Positions 6,633-13,828 of a stretch of DNA of 16,084 nucleotides are shown here, piece by piece. The stretch's first letter is position 1. Each line of letters begins with the position of its first letter. The stretch is from CAG-273 sp964618105 (GTDB taxonomy: Bacteria; Bacillota; Clostridia; TANB77; CAG-508). The stretch spans positions 1 through 16,084 of the forward strand of contig CAZUAJ010000019.1 of the NCBI GenBank assembly GCA_964618105.1. The letters run 5' to 3'. The notes under the pieces are model-generated. The model ran no database searches. It saw only the letters and a program-made list of their open reading frames with translations, and was not told the origin of the DNA. Both the position numbers and the translations under genes were made by a program.

Positions 6633-8447
6633 TTATTCACTAAATATTTCATCAAATTCTTCGCCGTCAATTTTTTCTTTTTCAAGAAGTACATTTGCAA
6701 CTTTTGTTAGTTTATCCATATTTGCATTTAATATTTCTTCTGCTTTTTTGTAAGCAAAATTTATAATGCTTTTTACTTCTTCATCAATTAAATTTGCTGT
6801 TTCTTCTGAATATTCTTTAGCTTGTGCAAAATCTCTTCCTAAAAATACTTCTTCTTGGCTTGAGCCTAATGTAATAGTTCCTATTTTTTCACTCATACCA
6901 TATTTAGTAACCATGCTTCTTGCAATTTGTGTTGCTCTTTCTATGTCATTGCTTGCACCTGTTGAAATGTCATTTAACACAAGTTGTTCTGCTACCCTAC
7001 CACCAAGTAATGAAACTATGTTTTCAACCATTTCTGTTCTTGACATAAATGATTTGTCTTCTGTTGGGCGATACATTGTGTAACCACCTGCCATACCTCT
7101 AGGTATAATTGATATTTGATGTACAGGGTCTTGAGTAGGTAAAAATCTACTTACTACTGCATGACCTGCTTCATGGAAAGCAACTAATTTTTGTTCTTTT
7201 TCACTTCTTACTCTTGTACGTTTTTCAGGTCCCATTGTTACCTTCACCATAGCATCTTCAACTTCTTGCATTCCTATTTCTGGTAAATTTCTTCTAGCTG
7301 CTAATAATGCTGCTTCATTTAGAACATTTTCTAAATCAGCTCCTGAAAAGCCTGAAGTATTTTTAGCTATTGTTCTTAAATCTACATTAGCAGATAGTTT
7401 TTTCTTTCTGCTGTGTACTTCTAATATTTGTTCTCTTGCTTTTACATCTGGATTTGATACTACTATTTGCCTGTCAAATCTACCCGGTCTTAGTAATGCT
7501 TTGTCTAATATGTCTGGTCTGTTTGTTGCAGCTAATACTATAACCCCTTCATTTGCAGAGAACCCATCCATTTCAACCAATAATTGGTTTAATGTTTGTT
7601 CTCTTTCATCATGTCCACCGCCCAAACCAGCGCCTCTTTGACGTCCTACTGCGTCAATTTCGTCTATAAATATAATACATGGGGCTTTTTTCTTTGCCTC
7701 TTCAAATAAATCTCTAACTCTTGATGCACCAACACCAACAAACATTTCTACAAAGTCAGAACCACTTATGAAGAAAAATGGAACACCCGCTTCTCCTGCT
7801 ACTGCTTTTGCTAAAAGTGTTTTACCTGTTCCTGGATGACCAACTAATAAAACACCTTTTGGTATTCTAGCACCCATTTCTGTGAATTTTCTTGGATTTT
7901 TCAAAAATTCTACTATTTCTTCTAGTTCTTCTTTTTCTTCGTCAACACCTGCAACATCATTAAATGTTACTCTATTTTTGTCTGATGGATTTATCATTCT
8001 AGCACGACTTTTACCAAATGACATTGTTTTGCCACCAGCTCCGCCGTTTCCATTTTGTACTCCACCCATAAGTAAAAACCAAAAAATAAAAAATATAATA
8101 AGTATTCCAAATGGAGTTAATAAATTAAAAATTACAATCCATATAGATTCAGATTTTTCTGTTACTTTTATTTCGCCTTCCTTCATGCTTTTATCTAAAC
8201 TATTCATTAAATTTTCTACACTTGGTATATTTACTTCTTTTGAAAAGTTTTCATTTTTTAATTTTACTTCTGCTTTTACACCGTCAGGTTCTAGTATAAT
8301 TTCTTTAACTTCCCCTGCTTCAATTTTAGAAATAAGTTCAGAATATGCTAATTTATTATCACTATTTTCTATAATAGAACTTACAAGTACTATTAAAATT
8401 ACTCCTATAATTAGCCACATTGCTAATGTTTTTATACTATTTTTCAA
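6633..8447 (-). CDS. ftsH: ATP-dependent zinc metalloprotease FtsH
   Basis: 604 aa membrane-anchored AAA+ protease that degrades misassembled membrane proteins and some regulators. Two membrane segments (about 9-25 and 102-127) flank an extracytoplasmic domain. The AAA module has Walker A G203-H-P-G-T-G-K-T210, Walker B CIIFIDEID (257-265) and the second region of homology ATNRPDILDKALLRPGRFDR (307-326). The protease site is H425-E-A-G-H429, with the third zinc ligand expected at D501. The second Walker A residue is His where most FtsH proteins have Pro. The start is TTG at 8447, supported by AGGAGGAG directly upstream; the next in-frame ATG, nine codons in, has no such site. The C-terminus is somewhat shorter than in E. 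coli, as is common in Firmicutes. Confidence 0.97.
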   Translation of the reverse strand: MKNSIKTLAMWLIIGVILIVLVSSIIENSDNKLAYSELISKIEAGEVKEIILEPDGVKAEVKLKNENFSKEVNIPSVENLMNSLDKSMKEGEIKVTEKSESIWIVIFNLLTPFGILIIFFIFWFLLMGGVQNGNGGAGGKTMSFGKSRARMINPSDKNRVTFNDVAGVDEEKEELEEIVEFLKNPRKFTEMGARIPKGVLLVGHPGTGKTLLAKAVAGEAGVPFFFISGSDFVEMFVGVGASRVRDLFEEAKKKAPCIIFIDEIDAVGRQRGAGLGGGHDEREQTLNQLLVEMDGFSANEGVIVLAATNRPDILDKALLRPGRFDRQIVVSNPDVKAREQILEVHSRKKKLSANVDLRTIAKNTSGFSGADLENVLNEAALLAARRNLPEIGMQEVEDAMVKVTMGPEKRTRVRSEKEQKLVAFHEAGHAVVSRFLPTQDPVHQISIIPRGMAGGYTMYRPTEDKSFMSRTEMVENIVSLLGGRVAEQLVLNDISTGASNDIERATQIARSMVTKYGMSEKIGTITLGSSQEEVFLGRDFAQAKEYSEETANLIDEEVKSIINFAYKKAEEILNANMDKLTKVANVLLEKEKIDGEEFDEIFSE

Positions 8448-8482
8448 ATTTGCTCCTCCTCTTTACGTTTTTTAACATTTAG

Positions 8483-8511
8483 ACTATAACATACTAATAT
8501 TTTAAATTCAA
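8483..8511 (-). promoter_or_regulatory. Promoter for ftsH
   Basis: On the minus strand: TTGAAT (8511-8506), a 17-nt spacer, then an extended -10 TGtTATAGT ending at 8483. It lies in the 115-nt gap between tilS and ftsH and gives ftsH an independent start. Confidence 0.65.
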
Positions 8512-8562
8512 GTATTTTCACAAAACTTTCATTTAGCAAATTAGCTTATATCAATGGTTTGC

Positions 8563-9564
8563 CTACGGAAGGTTAATTTTACCTGTAAAAAAAATTTTTC
8601 CTTTTTTTATATATATTTTCACATTTTTATTTGGAGTTAAATATTTATTTCCAATATTATTTTCACAAAGTTTAATAATATCTTCTACATGTATTTTTGA
8701 AATTCCTTGAACATTACCATTTGCCTTGCTAATAGTATATAAAATAAGTCTTGATTTTATAACCTTATTAAGTTTATTAAATTTATTAAGATTTAATATA
8801 ATTTCGTTTTGATTTTGCCCAATTTTTAGTTCTTCATACTTTTGACTTATAATTTCTTCAAAATATTCTTCTTCTTCTTTAGCAATGGCAGATAATCTAT
8901 TTATTCCTTCTAATATATTTGGATTAAATTCTTTTTTTAAATATGGAATTAATTCATTTCTTACTTTATTTCTGTTATATATGTTTTCAAAATTTGTTTT
9001 ATCAATTTTAGGATTTAAGTTTTGGCTTTTACAATAATTTTCAATTTCATCTCTTACACATTCTCGTATTGGGCGTATGAATTCCAAATTTGCTTCTTTT
9101 CTTTTTATTTCAATGCCTTTAAGTCCTGTGGTGCCACTTCCTCTTATTATATTTAATAAAACTGTTTCAACATTATCATTTAAATTATGTGCTGTTGCAA
9201 TTTTATTTGCATTTTCTTTTTGTGCTACCTGTTTAAAAAATTCATATCGAATTTTTCTTCCCATTTCTTCTGTTCCTAATTTTTGCTCTTTTGCTAATTT
9301 TTCCACTTCTGCTTTTTTTATATAGCATTTTATATTTTTACTTCTACAATAATCTTCTACATAAGCTGTTTCTTCATCTGCTTCTTCTCTTATAGTATGA
9401 TTTATGTGTGCTACTATAATTTCTATTTCCAGTTTTTCTTTTAAACAATACAAAGAATCTAGCAGACACATTGAGTCAGGTCCGCCAGATACTCCTATTA
9501 CGATTTTATCGCCTTTTTGTATTAAATTATATTTGTTTATTGTTGTTAAAATTTTTTCTAACAT
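8563..9564 (-). CDS. tilS: tRNA(Ile)-lysidine synthase, short form
   Basis: 333 aa. It uses ATP to attach lysine to C34 of the CAU-anticodon tRNA-Ile, converting its decoding from AUG to AUA. The PP-loop motif is S26-G-G-P-D-S31, with VAHINHTIRE (51-60), GRKIRYEFF and TAHNLNDNVETVLLNIIRGSGTTGLKGI (124-151). DKTNFENIYNRNKVRNELIP follows. The protein ends soon after the central substrate-binding region, so the C-terminal domain of long TilS proteins (430-470 aa in E. coli and B. subtilis) is reduced or absent. Short active forms are known. ATG 9564 has AAAGGAG upstream and is 11 nt after the dnaB stop, so it is co-transcribed with dnaB. The hpt gene that often follows is missing. Confidence 0.94.
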   Translation of the reverse strand: MLEKILTTINKYNLIQKGDKIVIGVSGGPDSMCLLDSLYCLKEKLEIEIIVAHINHTIREEADEETAYVEDYCRSKNIKCYIKKAEVEKLAKEQKLGTEEMGRKIRYEFFKQVAQKENANKIATAHNLNDNVETVLLNIIRGSGTTGLKGIEIKRKEANLEFIRPIRECVRDEIENYCKSQNLNPKIDKTNFENIYNRNKVRNELIPYLKKEFNPNILEGINRLSAIAKEEEEYFEEIISQKYEELKIGQNQNEIILNLNKFNKLNKVIKSRLILYTISKANGNVQGISKIHVEDIIKLCENNIGNKYLTPNKNVKIYIKKGKIFFTGKINLP

Positions 9565-9575
9565 TTTGCTCCTTT

Positions 9576-10907
9576 TTATTCTCTATATTTGTCTAAATTT
9601 GCAAATTTGGTGTAACTACCTAACCATAAAAGTTCAACTGTACCTGTAGAACCAGCTCTGTGTTTTGCAAGTATAACTTCTGCAATGTTTTTCTTTTCTG
9701 ATTCTTGGTTATAGTAATCATCACGGTATAAAAACATAACTATATCTGCGTCTTGTTCAATAGCACCAGATTCACGTAAGTCTGAAAGCATTGGTCTGTG
9801 ATCTGGTCTTTGTTCTACAGAACGAGAAAGTTGTGATAATGCTATAACCGGTACATTTATTTCTTTTGCAAGTATTTTTAATGAACGACTAATTTCAGAA
9901 ATTTCCTGTTCACGGCTACCATTTCTTTTATTACTTCCTTGTACTAATTGAATATAATCAATTACTACCATTCCTATATTTTTTTCTAACTTTAATTTTC
10001 TACATTTTGCACGTATTTCCATTACAGATATACCTGGTGTGTCATCTATAAATATTTGTGCTTGTGATAAATTCCCTGATGCTTCAGCTAATTTTTGCCA
10101 ATCGTCATCTTCTATTTTACCTGTTCTAACTTTGTTACTATCAACCATTGCTTCACTGCATAAAATACGGTTTGTCATTTGCTCTTTAGACATTTCTAGG
10201 CTAAATATTGCAACTGGTGTGTTATATCTTACAGCCGCATTTGTAGCTAAGTTTAGTGCAAATGCTGATTTTCCCATAGCAGGTCTTGCTGCTAATATAA
10301 CTAAATCTGATTTATGTAATCCTGCTGTTATAAAATCTAAATCTGCAAAACCTGTTGGTACGCCAGTTATATGTTGTTTTTGATTATATAATTGTTCTAA
10401 TTGTGTAAATGAATCTACTAATATATCTTTTATTGAAGAATATCCTTTTTGATTTCTATTTTGTATAACATCAAATATTTTTCTCTCAGCTGTATCTAAT
10501 ATGTCTTCTACATCTTGAGTTTGGTCATATCCCAAACTAATTAAATCATTCGCTGTTTTAATTAGTGCTCTTAATGCAGATTTTTCTTCTACAATTTTAA
10601 TATATTGTTCGACATTTGCAGTTGTTGGAACTTTGTCTGGAAGCTGAGCAATATACTCTAATCCACCAACTGATTCTAACTGTTTCATAGTTTGCAGTTC
10701 TGTTTTTAAAGTAATTATATCCACTGGTTCTGCACGATTATATAAATTTAAAATTGCTTCATATATTATTTTATTATCTTCACGATAAAAGTCTTCTGGT
10801 TTTAAGGTTTCAACTGCAGACATAATTGCATCTTTGTCTGTTAGCATACTTCCTATAACAGCTTGTTCTGCTTCAATATCGTGTGGTGGAATTTTGCCTA
10901 GCTCCAT
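9576..10907 (-). CDS. dnaB: Replicative DNA helicase DnaB
   Basis: 443 aa hexameric 5'-3' helicase of the replication fork (called DnaC in Bacillus subtilis). The N-terminal DnaB domain (about 1-110) begins IPPHDIEAEQAVIGSML. The RecA-like domain has Walker A with K213-S214 (ARPAMGKS), Walker B VVIDYIQLV (314-322) and AKHRAGSTG (414-422) with the expected arginine finger R417. The start is ATG 10907, with AAGGAG 7 nt upstream. The reading frame stays open 15 codons further, into the intergenic repeat (MLCQSALKT...), but those residues are encoded by the repeat and are not dnaB-like. It is co-transcribed with tilS. Upstream, 19 nt of leader separates it from repeat block 1. Confidence 0.97.
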   Translation of the reverse strand: MELGKIPPHDIEAEQAVIGSMLTDKDAIMSAVETLKPEDFYREDNKIIYEAILNLYNRAEPVDIITLKTELQTMKQLESVGGLEYIAQLPDKVPTTANVEQYIKIVEEKSALRALIKTANDLISLGYDQTQDVEDILDTAERKIFDVIQNRNQKGYSSIKDILVDSFTQLEQLYNQKQHITGVPTGFADLDFITAGLHKSDLVILAARPAMGKSAFALNLATNAAVRYNTPVAIFSLEMSKEQMTNRILCSEAMVDSNKVRTGKIEDDDWQKLAEASGNLSQAQIFIDDTPGISVMEIRAKCRKLKLEKNIGMVVIDYIQLVQGSNKRNGSREQEISEISRSLKILAKEINVPVIALSQLSRSVEQRPDHRPMLSDLRESGAIEQDADIVMFLYRDDYYNQESEKKNIAEVILAKHRAGSTGTVELLWLGSYTKFANLDKYRE

Positions 10908-10926
10908 TTTTTTCTCCTTTTTCATT

Positions 10927-10965
10927 GTTTTTAATGCACTTTGACAAAGCAAGATACTGATTATT
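10927..10965 (+). repeat. 39-bp repeat R, copy 1a
   Basis: Begins GTTTTTAATGCACTTTGACA and ends AAGCAAGATACTGATTATT. It is identical to 11052-11090, 11560-11598 and 11685-11723. The two members of each block are 125 bp apart. Confidence 0.97.
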
Positions 10966-10983
10966 TCAAAATGTAATTTTAAA

Positions 10984-11020
10984 AAGAATTAGTATATTGC
11001 GCGGAAAAGTGTATTAAAAA
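10984..11020 (-). repeat. Imperfect inverted copy of R (R'), copy 1
   Basis: Two segments complement R: AATTAGTATATTGC (10987-11000) against GCAAGATACTGATT, with one wobble and one mismatch, and AAAGTGTATTAAAAA (11006-11020) against TTTTTAATGCACTTT, with one wobble. Between them GCGGA replaces the R segment GACAAA, giving an internal loop. Confidence 0.85.
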
Positions 11021-11051
11021 GGCAAGGGCGCATACGCGTGTATGTAACCGC

Positions 11052-11090
11052 GTTTTTAATGCACTTTGACAAAGCAAGATACTGATTATT
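11052..11090 (+). repeat. 39-bp repeat R, copy 1b
   Basis: Identical to copy 1a. It lies 8 nt beyond the rplI stop codon (minus strand), immediately after a CCGCG that can pair with CGCGG in R'. Confidence 0.97.
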
Positions 11091-11098
11091 TTTAAAAT

Positions 11099-11539
11099 TT
11101 AGAGTACTTGAACTTTTAAAATAGCTAATACCCCTTCAAACAACTTAATATTAACATTTGAAACTCCCAATACTTTAATAGGCTCTTTTAAGTCTATTTT
11201 CTTTTTGTCTATTTCAATGTTATGTTGTTTTTTTAGGTTTTCTGCAATTTCTTTTGAAGTTATTGAACCAAATATTTTTTGATTTTCTCCAGATTTTACA
11301 GCTATTTTTAATGTTATATGTTTTAATTGTTCTGCTATTTTTTCTGCATTTTCTTTTTCAACTGATTTTTGATATTTTTTTGAATCTTGTTTTGCTTTTA
11401 GTTTGCTCATATTTTCGGCATTTGCTTCAAGACCCATTTTTTTAGGTAATAAAAAGTTTCTTGCATATCCATCACTGGCGTTTATTATTTCGTCTTTTTT
11501 ACCTACACCTTTTATATCTTGTAATAATATTACTTTCAT
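11099..11539 (-). CDS. rplI: 50S ribosomal protein L9
   Basis: 146 aa, usual length. It binds 23S rRNA near the L1 stalk and affects frame maintenance. The N-terminal L9 signature is present: GVGKKDEIINASDGYARNFLLPKK (11-34) preceded by MKVILLQDIK. A long lysine-rich connecting helix follows (about 40-75), then the C-terminal domain (about 80-146). The ATG at 11539 follows AAAGGAGAAAAGCT. In Firmicutes rplI usually sits tightly between gdpP and dnaB. Here each gap is 191 nt and filled by a copy of the same repeat block, so rplI is bracketed on both sides by hairpin-forming sequence. Confidence 0.97.
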   Translation of the reverse strand: MKVILLQDIKGVGKKDEIINASDGYARNFLLPKKMGLEANAENMSKLKAKQDSKKYQKSVEKENAEKIAEQLKHITLKIAVKSGENQKIFGSITSKEIAENLKKQHNIEIDKKKIDLKEPIKVLGVSNVNIKLFEGVLAILKVQVL

Positions 11540-11559
11540 AGCTTTTCTCCTTTCTTTTT

Positions 11560-11598
11560 GTTTTTAATGCACTTTGACAAAGCAAGATACTGATTATT
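11560..11598 (+). repeat. 39-bp repeat R, copy 2a
   Basis: Identical to the other three R copies. It can form the stem 11561-11575 / 11639-11653 (15 bp) plus 11582-11595 / 11620-11633 (14 bp) with R'. The hairpin is capped by GAAAT-gta-ATTTC at 11601-11613. Confidence 0.97.
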
Positions 11599-11616
11599 AT
11601 GAAATGTAATTTCAAA

Positions 11617-11653
11617 AAAAATTAGTATATTGCGCGGAAAAGTGTATTAAAAA
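11617..11653 (-). repeat. Imperfect inverted copy of R (R'), copy 2
   Basis: Segments 11620-11633 and 11639-11653 complement both flanking R copies. The wobble pairs (T11623 and T11645 opposite G in R) read as G-U on plus-strand RNA and as A-C mismatches on minus-strand RNA. Confidence 0.85.
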
Positions 11654-11684
11654 GGCAAGGGCGCATACGCGTGTATGTAACCGC

Positions 11685-11723
11685 GTTTTTAATGCACTTT
11701 GACAAAGCAAGATACTGATTATT
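11685..11723 (+). repeat. 39-bp repeat R, copy 2b
   Basis: Identical to the other R copies; it lies 7 nt beyond the gdpP stop codon (minus strand). Confidence 0.97.
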
Positions 11724-11730
11724 TTTGAAA

Positions 11731-13731
11731 TTAATTGGTAATTTCTGAAAAATATTCCATAATCTTCCCCATCAAAAGTTTCTTTACTTCTTCAATGCTC
11801 ATTCCTTCAACTTGTGCACCTGCTAAAGTTATATGTCCGCCACCACCAAGTTTTTCAAGTATAACTTGTACATTTATATCCCCTATTGAGCGACCACTAA
11901 TGCAAACTTTATTTCCTAGTTTTCCTATAACAAAGGATGCTGTAATGTCACTAATTGTTAGTAGTTCGTCTGCAGCTTTAGCACAAATTATATTTGCATT
12001 TTTATCTTCTTCATCATAAATTGATATTCCTATTGTATTATTAATAATTTCAGCATTATCTACTATTTTAGAAATTTTAGTATATGTTTTTAAATCACTT
12101 TGGAACCATTTTTTTACTTTTATAATATCTATACTACTTTTTCTTAAATAAGCAGCTGCTTCAAAAGTTCTTACACCTGTTTTGAATGTAAAGTTTTTGG
12201 TGTCCATCATAATACCAGCATATAGTGCTTCAGCTTCTATTGTTTTCAATTCTATGTCTTTTGTTGAATATTCCAATATTTCTGTTACGAGTTCAGATGC
12301 AGATGAGGCATATACTTCATGAAACGAAAGTATTGCTTCGTCAATAAAGTCTGTACTTTTTCTATGGTGGTCTATTATTACTATTTTAGTTGTTTCTTCT
12401 AACAATTCGGGTACATCTACATAATTTCTTTTATGTGTATCTACAATTACAAGCAGTGTTTCTGATGTTATTTTTGATAATGCTTCAGCTTTATTTATAA
12501 AAATTTCTTGATATTCTTTTTCTTGTTTTGCAACTTCCATAAAGTTTTCTAGCCCTATCCCCGTAGAATTGTTCACAATGTAACATTCTGCGTTCAAGCT
12601 TTTGGCTAAACGGTATATTCCCATGCTTGCACCCATTGAGTCTATATCACCATTTATATGTCCCATAATCATAACATTTTTGGCTTCTTGTATTGATTCT
12701 TCTAAAGCATCTGAAATAATTCTAGCTTTTACTTTTGTTCTTTTTTCTAGTTCTTGTGTTCTTCCACCAAAAAATTGATACTTTCCATTTTCTCTAACTA
12801 TGGTTTGATCTCCACCTCTTCCTAGCGCAATGTCTAATCCTGCTTGTGCTAGTTTATATTTTTCGTAGTTAGATTTTCCTTCTGCTGAAATTGAAATACT
12901 TAATGTTATTTGCATCTTGTTAGATAGTTCTAGCTCTTTTATTTGATCAAGAATATTAAATTTATTTTCTTCTAGTTCTATTAAATACCTTTGTTCAAAT
13001 ATACATACATAAGTGTTTCTTTCAGATTTGACAACTAAACCTTTAAAGCCTGCTGCCCAGTCATAAATTGTTTTTTCTATTTGTGCTGTTAATAATGGTT
13101 TTTCTTCATCACTAATTCTCTGATTTACTTCTTCAAAATTGTCCACCATAATTAGTCCAACACAAATTTTTGAATTATGGTATTCCTTCTCTAGTTCAAT
13201 ACATTTTGTTTCATCTAAAAAGTATATTGTGCACATATATTCATCTTTTGATTTAGTGTATTTTCCAACTATTTCATAAGTTTTATTTCCAATTTCAATT
13301 TTTCTATATATACTTTTTTCTAGGTTTTCTTCATTATTTTCTATTTCTAATTTTATTTGCTTTAATAAGTCACCTAAAATATTATTTATATCTACATTTG
13401 CAAATTCTTTCACAAATTTACTGCTTTTCCAAATCATATTCCCATTTGTTTCAATTATAACTAAAGGAAATGGTGAATTTTTAACAGTATCTTTTGCAAG
13501 TTTATCTACATTTAGCGTTAAGTCTTGTAAATGATCTGATAGTTCTGTTCTTCTTTTTTGATTACTCCAATAAGTATAAACTAATATTAATATATATAAT
13601 ATAATTGATGGTATAAAGTAGTGTATATCTAATATACAAATTACAATTAAAAGTATCATAATTAGAACTAAATATATTTTAGTTCTAGATATTAAACCTT
13701 CAAATATTTTTTTACTATTACTATTTTTCAT
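11731..13731 (-). CDS. gdpP: Membrane c-di-AMP phosphodiesterase GdpP
   Basis: 666 aa, usual length. It hydrolyses c-di-AMP to pApA and so helps set potassium and turgor balance and beta-lactam tolerance in Firmicutes. Two membrane segments (about 19-36 and 38-55) are followed by a degenerate PAS domain (about 80-175) and a degenerate GGDEF domain (about 190-310) ending in the family motif LGRGGDQ (303-309). The DHH domain has GHINGDIDSMG (357-367; H358, D362, D364), D431, D454-H455-H456 and D510. The DHHA1 domain ends with the GGGGH motif (629-633). All expected metal ligands appear present. ATG 13731 follows AGAGGAGC. It has its own promoter at 13759-13787 and heads the gdpP-rplI-dnaB-tilS series. 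Confidence 0.95.
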   Translation of the reverse strand: MKNSNSKKIFEGLISRTKIYLVLIMILLIVICILDIHYFIPSIILYILILVYTYWSNQKRRTELSDHLQDLTLNVDKLAKDTVKNSPFPLVIIETNGNMIWKSSKFVKEFANVDINNILGDLLKQIKLEIENNEENLEKSIYRKIEIGNKTYEIVGKYTKSKDEYMCTIYFLDETKCIELEKEYHNSKICVGLIMVDNFEEVNQRISDEEKPLLTAQIEKTIYDWAAGFKGLVVKSERNTYVCIFEQRYLIELEENKFNILDQIKELELSNKMQITLSISISAEGKSNYEKYKLAQAGLDIALGRGGDQTIVRENGKYQFFGGRTQELEKRTKVKARIISDALEESIQEAKNVMIMGHINGDIDSMGASMGIYRLAKSLNAECYIVNNSTGIGLENFMEVAKQEKEYQEIFINKAEALSKITSETLLVIVDTHKRNYVDVPELLEETTKIVIIDHHRKSTDFIDEAILSFHEVYASSASELVTEILEYSTKDIELKTIEAEALYAGIMMDTKNFTFKTGVRTFEAAAYLRKSSIDIIKVKKWFQSDLKTYTKISKIVDNAEIINNTIGISIYDEEDKNANIICAKAADELLTISDITASFVIGKLGNKVCISGRSIGDINVQVILEKLGGGGHITLAGAQVEGMSIEEVKKLLMGKIMEYFSEITN

Positions 13732-13758
13732 AAAATAAGCTCCTCTTTTACATGTACT

Positions 13759-13787
13759 ATTGTACTATTTTTATGTGCTTTTGTCAA
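13759..13787 (-). promoter_or_regulatory. Promoter for gdpP
   Basis: On the minus strand: consensus TTGACA (13787-13782), a 17-nt spacer and TACAAT (13764-13759), with the start codon about 28 nt beyond. It lies downstream of the hairpin cluster, so that cluster is not in the gdpP leader initiated here. Confidence 0.8.
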
Positions 13788-13828
13788 TTTATTCATTTCA
13801 TAAACATGCTAATCTCATAATAACATAG

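Larger units (their letters stand above)
10927..11093. repeat. Structured intergenic repeat block, copy 1 (rplI-dnaB gap)
   Basis: A 167-bp block, matched by 11560-11726 with five differences. Order on the plus strand: direct repeat R (10927-10965), a short AT-rich cap, imperfect inverted copy R' (about 10984-11020), a CpG-rich core (11021-11051), and a second R (11052-11090). R' can pair with either R. R-R' gives a hairpin from 10928 to 11020; R'-R gives one from 10987 to 11087. The block nearly fills the intergenic gap, ending 5 nt from the rplI stop codon and 19 nt from the dnaB start. I do not recognise the family. Confidence 0.9.
11560..11726. repeat. Structured intergenic repeat block, copy 2 (gdpP-rplI gap)
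   Basis: Same architecture as copy 1: R (11560-11598), R' (about 11617-11653), CpG-rich core (11654-11684) and R (11685-11723). All five differences from copy 1 lie in 11599-11619. Two of them (G11601 and C11613, against A10968 and T10980) form a base pair that is changed on both sides. The core contains a GCATAC-gcgt-GTATGT hairpin (11663-11678). The block lies 4 nt from the gdpP stop codon and 20 nt upstream of the rplI start. Confidence 0.9.

Noticed and set aside
7882..8475. 197-codon plus-strand frame opposite ftsH
   Set aside because: Antisense to the highly conserved ftsH and serine/phenylalanine-rich, as expected from reading AT-rich coding DNA backwards.
8563..9564. tilS as a truncated pseudogene
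   Set aside because: All PP-loop and RNA-binding motifs are intact, and short functional TilS proteins are known.
10935..10961. Mini-ORF MHFDKARY on the plus strand inside each R
   Set aside because: Eight codons with no ribosome binding site; its recurrence is explained by R being repeated.
11577..11604. Plus-strand promoter TTGACA-18-TATGAA in repeat copy 2a
   Set aside because: The -10 is poor and is not kept after the other R copies, so only the TTGACA is constant. Noted as a hint in the strand finding but not listed as a promoter.
10927..11723. Four identical 39-bp repeats as a CRISPR array
   Set aside because: Spacing is 86, 469 and 86 bp, with a gene inside; the 86-bp spacers are nearly identical to each other and carry an inverted copy of the repeat. 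No cas genes are present.
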